Below, piece after piece: positions 55,176 to 64,000 of a DNA stretch of 64,000 nucleotides (the first letter of the stretch is position 1; every line of letters begins with the position of its first letter). Under the pieces are notes generated by a model, which worked only from the letters and a program-made list of their open reading frames with translations, made no database searches and was not told the origin of the DNA. The stretch is from Xiphophorus maculatus (lineage: Eukaryota > Chordata > Actinopteri > Cyprinodontiformes > Poeciliidae), in the NCBI RefSeq assembly GCF_002775205.1, contig NC_036461.1, positions 22,186,875 through 22,250,874 of the forward strand, written 5' to 3'. A program made the translations under genes and the position numbers.

Positions 55176-55450
55176 AATTAGGGCTAGGCGACATGGCTTA
55201 AAAATAAAATCTCTGATTTCTTTCACACTAAGAGAAATGTCCAATTCCCTTTTCTTAGAAAGAAATTACAAATGATAGAAAATATCCCTTCTATGAATTG
55301 ACTTGAATTTAAAGTCCAAATAAGTAGAAGCTGGAAAACACACTTTGCAATAGATTACAAAACAATTTCAGTAATCGATTAGTCGCGATAAATCACAATT
55401 AATCCTGATTAATCACAATTATGTTTAATTCAATAAATTGTTTTAGCCTT
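55176..55450. mobile_element. MITE beginning TTAGGGCTAGGCGA
   Basis: AATTAGGGCTAGGCGACATGG then AAAATAAAATCTCTGATTTC, ending with repeated GATTAATCACAATT words and TTTTAGCC. Typical of fish MITEs with TTAGGGCTGGGCGATATGG ends. The right terminal repeat is partly decayed. Confidence 0.55.
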
Positions 55451-56574
55451 GATTCCCTTTACTTTAAAACTACACTTTGTGGCTATTTGAATGATAATTG
55501 GAAGTGAACCCCAAGTGAATCATCCAGCTGCAACATTGCTACACCTTTCTGCGTGTCATGGAGAGGCTGGGGTTCCCCTTCCCTGCCCAGTAGGCATGTC
55601 CGGCCTGCGGCCCGTCTCCCTGTCGGCCTTTTGTCCTCCCACAGAGTTCCCCGAGTCCACAGATGGACCAGCAGTGGGGGCAAAACGACTGTCATTTACT
55701 GGCAGATGGCATGACTTCCCCTCAACCACTACAGCCTTGAGCTGGGAAGTTCCTTTAGCTTTATGCTAACAGTCTGTGACTGTGTGTGTGTGAGGAGGTG
55801 AATGGTAGATGGATATCGGCGTGTGCGTGTGATGAATTGCAATCAGAAGGCGCTGAAATGTTGTTGAAAGCTTACAGGTTATAATAATTAACCTAAAGGT
55901 GTGAGGCTGCTAGCTACCTGCACTGCAGCTGTATTAATGCTGTCTTATGAATTTGCCCACGTTTTGTGTTGTTTATGCATTTGACCACTGACTGTGGGTG
56001 ATGAATGTTTTTGACTGGAAAACAAATCTCTCCCTGCTATTTCTACTTAAAAAAAAAACCCTAATGGTCGCCTTTCACTTATGGAAGATTTTAAATATAA
56101 AACCTGTAATTATTTCAATGGAGGGTTTATTCCACTGAAGGCCCTGAAAGCATGTAATTTCATTTATAAAAAAGAGAAAAAAACTCACCCAAAGAACAGA
56201 ACTACCCATTAAAAAATAATCATGAAACGAGCTTTAAAAAGGCTTCTAGAGTCATTTCCAGACCTATTCCCTGCTTTTTATGTGTGCATTAGTAAAGCGA
56301 GGCGGTTCTGTGGTCTGTCTGCGAGTGAGTGTGACGTGCAGTCCCCTTGTTTCCATTAAGTCTGTGCCGTTGTTTATTTCTCCAAAGCCTGGTGGCATTC
56401 CCAAATGTTGGAAAAGAAGGAGAAAGTAGCGTTTTGGAAAGCCGCGTGAATTGATGCTGGAGATTAATGATGAAGAGCAGAGGGTGAATGTCTGTGTGGG
56501 TCATTCTCCCACCTTTAGTCACTGACCACACACACATGCACACACACACCTCCTGCTGGTGGCCTTTTGTGGTT
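55451..56574. other. Unassigned intronic DNA
   Basis: 55,550-55,770 is compositionally richer and carries an acceptor-like TTTTGTCCTCCCACAG at about 55,627-55,642 followed by a frame compatible with exon 2 phase, but no good donor follows before the stop, so no exon is called. 55,770-56,574 holds nothing recognised. Confidence 0.35.
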
Positions 56575-56765
56575 TGTCATGTGAGATTTTGTCACATTAA
56601 GATCGCAAACCATGATGTATTCCATTTGCATTTTGTGTATGGTAAAACTTCTTCTTCTTTCTTCTTTGTAGAAGAGTTTCCACTGAGTCTCTTGTCTTTC
56701 CCAGATATTCTCAGGTGTTCTGAATAAAATCCTCCCCCCCGGCATCATGGTGCCACTACCATGTT
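56575..56765 (-). mobile_element. Tc1-like fragment
   Basis: The terminus ATTTTGTCACATTAAGATCGC and GGCATCATGGTGCCACTACCATG (complement of the KHGGG region) are brought together by a large internal deletion. Confidence 0.45.
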
Positions 56766-56769
56766 TTCT

Positions 56770-57125
56770 CTGGCTTTGTTTCCATCCAATTATCGCGCAA
56801 ATACATTGCGAACTTTTGAAATGTTGCAAAATAGAGACAAAAAGAATGGGAAAATGCGAGTTAGACGTCTTTCCGTCTACTGGACCAGGATACACAAGAC
56901 GTGATTTGGACAGACGTTGGTGCTACATGTGGCTGTAGTAAACAGGAAGCGGCTGTAAGCTAGCATGAGCCACACAGCTCAGAAAAATGAGAAGAGCTTG
57001 TAAATTTTTCAGAGTTTTTTGCCTCTGATGGGGAGCAGACCCACCAGTGGATGGGAAAGTTCGCCATGTCTGAATTTATTCTGCAAATGTGTTTCCATCT
57101 CCCCTTTTATCGCATTAAATCTTTC
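56770..57125. mobile_element. GTTTCCATC-ended MITE, possibly related to family B
   Basis: TTTGTTTCCATCCAATTATCGC on the left is roughly mirrored by AAATGTGTTTCCATCTCCCC and TTTTATCGCATTAAATC on the right. The interior does not match family B copies, so it may be a separate family. Confidence 0.35.
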
Positions 57126-58429
57126 TTGGAAAAGCTAAAAAAACCACTTCACGCTAGCTTAAATACTTTTTCAAATTTTCAGAGTACAAGTGCGAGTGTT
57201 TCAGTTTATGTACTTGCTGAGTTCAAGTACTGATACAGAAAAGTTAGCAAGTTTATACTTATGTACTGCACAGTAACTGAAAACACATTTCTTTTGTCTA
57301 GCATCGTGACGTAACGCCCTCCATCTCCCTGCTGGAGGGCAAAAAGCTGCTCACTGACAACGACTACCGTTAGTTCTAGCTGTCAAGTTGTCAAAATAAT
57401 GCGGTGAATATTAAATGTATGTGTGATATATAAAAGAAAAAGCGATGCAACACTACAAACACCAGATAACAAGGTCCAATAGTATCACAAGCAATGTATC
57501 TATAGCCTACAGTCCCTGAAATCACGTACACTGGAGCATACAATTAAAATAAATTAATAACTATAAATATAATCAATAATCAAATAAATACATTTACCTT
57601 GAAGTATCTCCAAATGATGGATATTTTTACTCCTTCCCACCATCTAACTTCTCTTTTCTTCTTCTTTTGTTTTTTTTGTTGTTGTTTATTTACATATTCG
57701 AGTTCTTGTCCCTGGTATTTTTTTGTGTTAGTACTCCACCCTGGTTTGAACCTGAACAATCTGCTGGTATTAAAGTGAAGGAAGCTGAATTCCTGGCCCA
57801 GACAGAGACGTGTGTGAGATCCGTGACTCCTCTAAACACAGTCCGTGTCAGCAGGGGCTGCTTGGGTCAACGAGAAATTTGTTTTCACACACCCTCACAT
57901 GCACACCCCCACACACACACACACACAGTCATTCCCCTTTTTTCTTCTTCTTCTCTGTCAAATTTCATTTTGGCTGCATATCTTATTCTCCTCTGTCCAG
58001 CACATGCACGATCTTACCGGTTGAAAGCTTCTCCGGCGCTCGCTAAGTCTTTGATGATCACAGTGTTTCTTGAAGGCACCGTGTGTGTGCATGCTTGTTT
58101 TTGTAAGTATGATTGTGTGTGTGCGTCTCAGAATAGCCGACAGCTTATGCAGAAAGCAGTTTTTCTGAAGAACTTCAGTGAAGACATGATTCTGCCCTTT
58201 AGCTCACAATAAGAAAGATTTGATGTATTTTCCCATCATCTTGTTCTGAGACATACCGAGTAAACCTGAGGAGAAACACCTCAGCATTATGGCATTTACA
58301 TAGACTGAAAGCTGCATTATTATTATTTTTTTAAATGTTTTTTTTTGACGTATTTCTTAAAATCATCACTGTCGATGTGAAATAAGTCAAGCTCCTTTCT
58401 GAAATACTTTAGCAATATGAATAAATGCA
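57126..58429. other. Unassigned intronic DNA
   Basis: Includes a 181-codon plus-strand frame (57,667-58,212), which is hydrophobic at its start, crosses a (CA)n tract at 57,907-57,927 and has no domain; it is treated as chance. No exon or named repeat. Confidence 0.4.
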
Positions 58430-58822
58430 CCGCTCCCAGTCAAAAACAACCAACCAGAGCCTTTACAGGAAAACTGTCTATCTGCTGACATCGGTGGCCA
58501 TGCTAACTAGCTTTAGCATTCATGACAGGCTCCGCTGTGGAGAGACGCTGTAGCGTAGCGAGGGGGGTGAGCAGTGCGTACATGAGGTGACTAACAGCGA
58601 TAAGACCCTCCTCCTGGCTCTGATTGGTTGTGTCTGACCAGATTTCTTCAGACGACAATAATAGCACTGGGAAAAGGCAGAGGAGCCTTTGATTTTCATA
58701 AATTATCAGTCTCATAACAAACTGTCAATACATATTGACAGTTTTAACAAATACATAAAAGAACTTTTTTTTTACTTATGTTTTAACAATAAAACATAAT
58801 TAAAAGCTACAAACCACAGCTT
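58430..58822 (+). mobile_element. Family D MITE, copy 4 (left end missing)
   Basis: AAAACAACCAACCAGAGCC, CAGGAAAACTGTCTATCTGC, GGTGGCCATGCTAACTAGC, TAAGACCCTCCTCCTGGC and TCAGTCTCATAACAAACTGTC match copies 1 and 2. It ends GCTACAAACCACAGCTTC. Confidence 0.72.
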
Positions 58823-59542
58823 CAATATTCCACTCCTTTAGTTTTCACATCAAAATTCGTCATGAGTAAATTAGGTATAGCAAGTTTGACCAGAAACAAA
58901 ACCAACAAATCTTTTTTTGTTTGTTTGGTCTTTTTTAAGCCAGCTGACCAGCAGTGTGCAGCTGTTCAGCCCTCTTCAATGAAACAAATATGAAAAGAAG
59001 ACAAGGAATATCTGTGCATTTTTTGGGGGGAGGTTAGAGGGACTCCTCTCTACCTTCCAGTTTGCATGTGTCGGGTTATTTTCCAGAATATCATCGCGCG
59101 TGTCCGTACGGTGGAGCGCCCGACTTCACTGACCTGTAATCGTCCCATTATATGTTGAGTCCATGTGTGGGCTCAACAAGAGCCATGAGGAACCGGGCCG
59201 TTCATCACAACCTGGGCTTGATGGCGCTGCAAGCGGTTCCTCCTCTTCAGCAGAGACACGATGATGCACATTTCCCTGGCAACGTTATCAGGAAATCTTT
59301 TGGCAAGCGTGGGAAGCATACAGGTCAAACAAGCTTTAGAGAGTGCGCTGATTTCTGCAACAATGGCTGCTTTGTGTCGACTCTGTGATGCAAATAATCC
59401 AGTAGACACCCAAGACTTTTTTTCTTTTTTTCTGTAAAGGAATTAAAGGCTGAACACTGCTTCCGTTTAGTACAGCAGCACAGACGTTCTTGTGATGGCA
59501 TATAGTTATGGAGTAAATCTTTTTTTAAGATTTTTTGAAAAA
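58823..59542. other. Unassigned DNA; 59,040-59,400 repeat-free
   Basis: 59,040-59,400 is higher-complexity DNA with ATCATCGCGCGTGTCCG and TGGCAACGTTATCAGG, possibly regulatory. Opposing frames of about 78 codons overlap here on both strands, which argues against either being coding. Confidence 0.3.
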
Positions 59543-59574
59543 TATTTGCACCCTTACAAATAAGGGTGCAAATA
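59543..59574. repeat. Perfect hairpin, 14-bp arms, 4-nt loop
   Basis: TATTTGCACCCTTA at 59,543-59,556 mirrors 59,561-59,574, with loop CAAA. Confidence 0.9.
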
Positions 59575-59680
59575 CAGTTTAGTTTTACATCCATCAGATA
59601 ACTTGAAATATGACAGAAAAATCTCCTGAGCAAATACAAAATGTAGCTTTCTAGTAGCGCTGGGTGATAAATCGATTTTG

Positions 59681-59872
59681 AGGTATTCATGTTGTTTCCT
59701 TCAGTGAATTCTGCTGCAGCGCCAACACAGGTGAGGAGGGGAACAGGTTTTGAAATGGTTTGGTTTATTTTTCACAGAGAACAACATCAGCTGAAAATGG
59801 AACAAATGTTGCAGTTTTGGTCCCCAGTTGATCAGACTCTACCTGACTATCAGGTGTGAAAACACCTTTAGT
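59681..59872 (-). mobile_element. Family C MITE, copy 4 (one terminal part)
   Basis: AGGTATTCATGTTGTTTCC, GCTGCAGCGCCAACACAGG, GTTGCAGTTTTGGTCCCCAG and the terminal CAGGTGTGAAAACACC, inverted relative to copy 1. Confidence 0.72.
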
Positions 59873-61065
59873 TTTGTAAAGTCTAAATCACCTGCTTTTA
59901 AATGTTCACTTAGGCAAAACTTTCTGAAAAGGGAGCTGTCAGCTGCAGATCAGCAGGTCACTGTCACCCAGCAGGACTCACACCGACCCCGTCGCTGCTG
60001 TCACCTGTCTGACTATTATTATTATACCTCATTAATGCCCTTTGAAATCCTCTGTGACAAGAATTGCATGAATTATGGATGAAAAGACAGGTCTGTGTGT
60101 CTGGCCCCTGCCATCTTCATGTTGCGGTGTGTTTCTCTCTACGTTCTTAGCACATATATGCAGGGATATTAAATAAGAATCGCATTGTAAGCCCTAGATC
60201 TTTGCAGGAATCTGCTTACTGCCTCTTTTCTTTTTAGATGTTTTGAAGTTTCCATCAGCTTTCAAGGCCCTCTCGTAGCTGCATGTACCGTGTTACATCG
60301 TAATGATGTCTCTGAGGCATATACACACTCTTCTCTGTTTCATACACACCTGTACATGCCCTCTGTTCTACCCCTGGCTGCGGTTCAGGGCAGTTCTCGG
60401 CCCACAGGCTGACAGCGGTGTTGACATACGGCGGGTTTTTAATTACAAAGCTCCCCCTTAAGGCAATTGTTGAGATACTTAACAGATCAAGCAGACAACA
60501 CGGGGGAACAGAAGGCCTCGTTGTGTCGTATCGGACTGCTATTTGAAAATCTGCACTTTTATTTAGCAGCTGAAACTAGGTAAATGTGGCTCTTTCAGCT
60601 TTGCCTCCTATTAAGTTATCCATCTTCTCACCCTCTTTTTATCTTTATTTTCATCTGTCCCTCTGTCATCTAGATTTACTGCCACCGTTTATTGAGCTGC
60701 ATGTTCTTCAATAGACTGCGGAATGGATTTGCAGTTGCAAAATGCAGCTAGTATACCTTATGCGTGTTCAAACCTGCTGCACACCAAACGTTTCCATGCT
60801 TCCTCCTACATTCAGTAGAAAAGTGTTTCATTTTCAGATTCATAGCGTGTCACGTTGTTGTGTCAACCCGCTTACCAGTTCCCTTTGCTGTATTAATATG
60901 TGTTGTCCATTTGGGTTGCACAATTTTAGTCAATTTTGGGTAAAATCTACATTTTCCTCTCACTCGTTTTTCTCGTTAACACTGTCAGTGGCAGTTCTGT
61001 CTTCCATGAAAGGTGGGCGATATGGACTTAGTTTTAAAACGATATTTTGCTATATACTATTGTGC
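59873..61065. promoter_or_regulatory. Repeat-poor intronic DNA, possibly regulatory
   Basis: About 1.2 kb without named repeats. Motifs include CCTCATTAATGCCC, GGTTTTTAATTACAAAGC and GGATATTAAATAAG. A 108-codon frame (60,742-61,068) lacks a domain. Regulatory role is inference. Confidence 0.2.
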
Positions 61066-61070
61066 TAACG

Positions 61071-61803
61071 TGTGATGTTCACGTTGTACTGTTTTCTGTT
61101 TGAGCCAATCCTAGTCACGCCCCTCATTTCCGTTATTCCTCGCACCTGCGTTGCTTCCTGATTGTCTCCCTTCTTAAGCCTCTCTCAGTCGCAACCACAC
61201 TGCCAGATTATCGAACGCTTTCAGCAAGTAGTTTTCCAGCACTTTTACCTCGCCCTCATAGCCACGACCACGCTTTGTTCCTCGGACCTGCCCCTTTTGC
61301 CTTGCCCTTGTCGGACTGTTACTATCGCCCTTCTGGATCTCGACCCACGCCTGTTTCAGTTACACCGCTCTCGCCCACTCCCACGGATTCTACCCTTAGC
61401 CCCGATCGTGCATGACCTCGGCCCGTCTGACTAAGGATTCGGATCTGGATTTGGTTCTTCTGCTGCCTAACTAGTTTGTACGCTGCCCTGCATCAGCGCT
61501 TCCCTCCCCAGGCACTTCCTGCCGAGCTCTGCATCAGCGCAGCATCCGCGCTCCTCCTGGTTCCTCAGCCGATCACTTCAGTTACTGATCGCCAAGCCAG
61601 GTTAGTGTTCCCTTCACACACGCAGTAACAGATCCTTTTGTTGCTATTTGTCCAGTCACCGATCTCTCCTCTCCGCCCCCCTTCGCAGTGCTGCAGCGGA
61701 CGATCCTGCGTGCCCGGTTTAAGCTGCCTTTTAATAAATATCAGTTTTCTGCTCACTCCTGTGTCGTGGCTGATTTTCTGGGTCCCTCTAGTGAACCATT
61801 ACA
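61071..61803 (+). mobile_element. Solo LTR of a Gypsy-like retrotransposon
   Basis: 733 bp starting TGTGATGTTCAC and ending GTGAACCATTACA, so it has TG...CA ends and a short inverted repeat. The 5-bp target duplication TAACG lies directly outside both ends (61,066-61,070 and 61,804-61,808). A polyadenylation signal AATAAA is at 61,733-61,738, 65 bases from the right end, as expected of an LTR with R/U5. No primer-binding site, gag or pol sequence follows, so this is a solo LTR left by recombination. C/T-rich and GC-richer than its surroundings. The 5-bp duplication fits Gypsy or endogenous-retrovirus-type integrases. Confidence 0.92.
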
Positions 61804-62165
61804 TAACGGTAACAATGACCATAAGAACTATTTTATTTTTCATTTTGAGGTAACTGTATGACTGTGACTGTGTGTCACAGCAATTATTGCCCCACAAACA
61901 CAAATAGTGCTCCTGAAAAACGTTGCTATTTGTAATCCGCTTCTTAAAGAAATGTGATTTGTATAAATAAACCGCACAGAGTATTTTTGAAAAATTTGAT
62001 TTTCATTGATTTGTCTTCATTGAACAAACGGTGAAGAAAAATGATCAATCCCGACAATACAGACAGTTTTAGGGGATTTAAACACCATTAATTGGAATTC
62101 ATGTTGACAACCATAACTCAAAATTCTTATAACAAATTTATCACAATGAATGATAAACTACGATA
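61804..62165. other. Unassigned AT-rich DNA right of the LTR
   Basis: Nothing recognised. Confidence 0.4.
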
Positions 62166-62194
62166 AGTCCCACTGCATCTGGTGCAGTGGGACT
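62166..62194. repeat. Perfect hairpin, 12-bp arms, 5-nt loop
   Basis: AGTCCCACTGCA at 62,166-62,177 mirrors 62,183-62,194, with loop TCTGG. Confidence 0.9.
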
Positions 62195-62402
62195 CTATCC
62201 AACAGTCTCAACGTTTTATTGGTAGAAATGTAATGGTGCTAATATTTGTACGTTGCTGTTGGTTCAGTGTGCACATTTACCAAATAATCACGGCATTGTT
62301 TTTTAGTTTAGCGCATGCAAAATCATTATGAGTGGCACTAAATACTCAATACTACAAAGTCCGCCGGTGACATGGAACAAAAAGGGAAGAAAAAAAAACA
62401 AC

Positions 62403-62570
62403 TGCGCCCACGACTTGATAACTCTTGGCCACAGCTTGTTTAATTCGTGACCAAGAATTGTTATAATTAAGTCGTTCCCACAAAATAAGAGTTATTATTT
62501 TGCATTATTAAGTCGTTCCCACAAATTGAACGAGTCGTTCCCATGAGTCATTAAGTCATTTCTCTCATGT
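62403..62570. mobile_element. MITE-like block with repeated AAGTCGTTCCCAC motif
   Basis: AAGTCGTTCCCACAAA occurs at 62,469-62,484 and 62,510-62,525, and a variant GAGTCGTTCCCATGAG at 62,532-62,547. A complementary form (CCCACGACTT) sits at 62,407-62,416. Motif repetition in both orientations is typical of some fish foldback MITEs. Ends are not defined. Confidence 0.45.
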
Positions 62571-63399
62571 CGCCAGAAGGGCTCCGTACAATGCAACGTT
62601 CTGTACCTCAACTTTAAAAGGTCATTCCAAAACAAAGAGGATTTGCAGCTCTCACAAAACTCTGCCATTTGAGAACATTAGGTTTTGTCATGCAGTTACA
62701 TGAGAGGAAGAATGTTGCACGAAACCAAAACCATTTATGTCAGTGTACGCATCTTTCAGCAGCAATGCGGTATGCAGCTCTCTCTGCACTGAGCTGAATT
62801 ACTCACCTGAAACGTGGTCGATCAGAACGTAAACGTCACTGGAGACAAATCCAGCTCTGTGGGGCGTTTTATCAGTCCAAAACGCTGCACAGCATAGGAG
62901 ATACTGTAACCGACTCGTGCTGTTGTGAGGACTTCCTCTGACCAGATGGGATTCTCCAACACCTGTGCTCTTAAATTTAGTATAAACATTTTATACTTTT
63001 GATTATAAAATAAAGGAAGCTCCCTCCAAATTGGTTTAAATTCTCAAATGTCTGCAGCGTTTTATATAAAACTATGAGCATTTTTAAGTTGTTTTGTTAT
63101 TGTTTTATTCCAACTAAACCATGATTTTTATGTGATGACACAAACCCACTTACTGGCACTTGGCTTGACTTAAATTGTTGGACAACCTCAGATTTATTGC
63201 ACTAATTGTCGAATTCCAGCTTATTGAAATATGCCAACTGCAGCAATTCCCCCGCAGTTTCCCTCCTTTCCAGGTGAACTGAACACACAAGACGAGGTTG
63301 AAGTCAACTACAAAAGTTGAATATTTTCAACTTTTTTGTGTTTGTCTGAAAAGTTTGTCTTCTTTTGGACAATGTGTGGCTGTGTGTTAATCCATAGCT
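62571..63399. other. Unassigned DNA
   Basis: No exon or named repeat recognised. Confidence 0.4.
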
Positions 63400-63600
63400 C
63401 TTCTGTAAAATCGCCAACTACAATTTCCCCAAAACGATGCATACGTAGCCACTCCCAAATGGGCGGAGCATGTCACTCCAATGCCTGAATGAGACGAAAG
63501 GTCTGATTGGCTGATAGGTGATGAACGCCAGCACCATGGCTGAATTATGAATATGTCTCATGTTAATTTTTACATCTGTCAGTGCCATGATTTCTACTTA
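63400..63600 (-). mobile_element. Family B' MITE, copy 3 (interior fragment)
   Basis: CCCCAAAACGATGCATACG, GGTCTGATTGGCTGATAGG, CACCATGGCTGAATTATGAA and GTCAGTGCCATGATTTCTAC match the variant interior of the B' copies at 37,930 and (inverted) 5,678. Confidence 0.65.
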
Positions 63601-64000
63601 CTTATTGCAGCGAGGCAGCGACGTTCATCTTCTCCCTAGCGTGGATGTGTGGCCACTCTCTTTCATATTCATCCTCCCTCAACTCTGCTTCTTCTTCCTT
63701 CCTCTTTCCCATCCTTCTCTTTGTCTCCTCTTTCCACTCTCACACATCTGCTCCCTGTGCCTTCACCCTTCCCCTTAATACAGTCTAATTAGGTCACCTA
63801 CTTCTCTCTCCATCTTTATTTCCTTTCTCTGCTCCCAGCCCCCTTTTCTTTTTGCGGCTCTTCATCCATCTATCTTTGTTCACAGCTGAAACGATCCAGA
63901 GGCCTGTGCTCTCACCCTCATGTGTGCTTCTGTTTAACGCTCCCCCACATCCAGCAACAGCTGACACATCTAATATTGAAACCAAATTCCCTCCCTCGGC
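63601..64000. other. Pyrimidine-rich DNA at right edge
   Basis: Long C/T-rich stretch at about 63,630-63,850 on the plus strand. No exon or repeat was recognised, and the window ends here. Confidence 0.4.

Larger units (their letters stand above)
51311..64000 (+). other. Intron 2 (or later intron) of the plus-strand gene
   Basis: Begins with a good donor (GTAGGA) and runs at least to the window edge. No Ig-domain, kinase or other convincing coding exon was found in it. Contents are listed as separate repeats. Confidence 0.45.

Noticed and set aside
55643..55766. Possible second coding exon after TTTTGTCCTCCCACAG
   Set aside because: The acceptor is good and the frame is compatible with exon 2 phase, but no convincing donor precedes the stop and the peptide (EFPESTDGPAVGAKRL...) matches no Ig domain or other family I know.
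57667..58212. 181-codon plus-strand frame, longest apart from the transposase
   Set aside because: Low-complexity hydrophobic start from poly-T, passes through a CA repeat, no recognisable domain and no exon signals.
61071..62600. Full-length LTR retrotransposon
   Set aside because: The target duplication directly abuts the right LTR end; no primer-binding site, gag or pol follows.

Overview
The window looks like intergenic and 5'-gene DNA from a teleost fish, probably a percomorph. The grounds are long AT-rich non-coding stretches, long (CA/TG)n tracts, many fish-type miniature inverted-repeat elements (MITEs), a DD34E Tc1 transposon carrying the IR/DR terminal layout of fish Tc1 elements, a tRNA-derived SINE and a Gypsy-like solo LTR. 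No bacterial gene, rRNA gene, functional tRNA gene or CRISPR array is present. Species cannot be named from the sequence alone.

Layout. About 1-43,600 has no convincing host gene. It is a mosaic of interspersed repeats separated by repeat-poor DNA, some of it rich in homeodomain-like motifs and possibly regulatory. A CpG-rich promoter and a non-coding first exon of a plus-strand gene lie at about 43,680-44,188, ending in a near-perfect splice donor. Exon 2 (51,087-51,310) has a clear acceptor, an upstream ORF, two in-frame candidate starts, a signal peptide and a phase-1 donor. The rest of the gene lies beyond the right edge, so 51,311-64,000 is intron 2 or later intronic DNA. The architecture (non-coding exon 1, signal-peptide exon with predicted Ala21|Arg22 cleavage, phase-1 junction about 8 residues later) matches FGFR1/FGFR2-type receptor tyrosine kinase genes, but no Ig or kinase exon is in the window, so that identity is a hypothesis.

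Mobile DNA. Four recurring MITE families were reconstructed by comparing copies within the window. Family A (about 500-560 bp, six copies) and family D (about 0.4-0.55 kb, four copies) are bounded by TTAA, suggesting piggyBac-like mobilisation. Family B (about 400-450 bp, with a second interior variant B') has ends reading like GTTTCCATT. Family C (about 460-500 bp, four copies) has ends reading like GGTGTTTTCACACC. There are also hAT-like MITEs (one with a perfect 8-bp target duplication), a long foldback element, many decayed Tc1/mariner transposase fragments, one young internally deleted Tc1 element nested in a family D element, three copies of a non-LTR-like repeat, a SINE and a 733-bp solo LTR with a 5-bp target duplication.

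Most unusual signal. At least fifteen short inverted repeats with perfect 10-16 bp arms and 0-16 nt loops are scattered through the window. They include three back-to-back hairpins at 34,603-34,700 and two adjacent ones at 41,450-41,496. A pentanucleotide array at 14,962-15,013 strings together eight TGACG half-sites and ends in a full cAMP-response-element palindrome. All statements of family or regulatory role beyond direct sequence features are inference.
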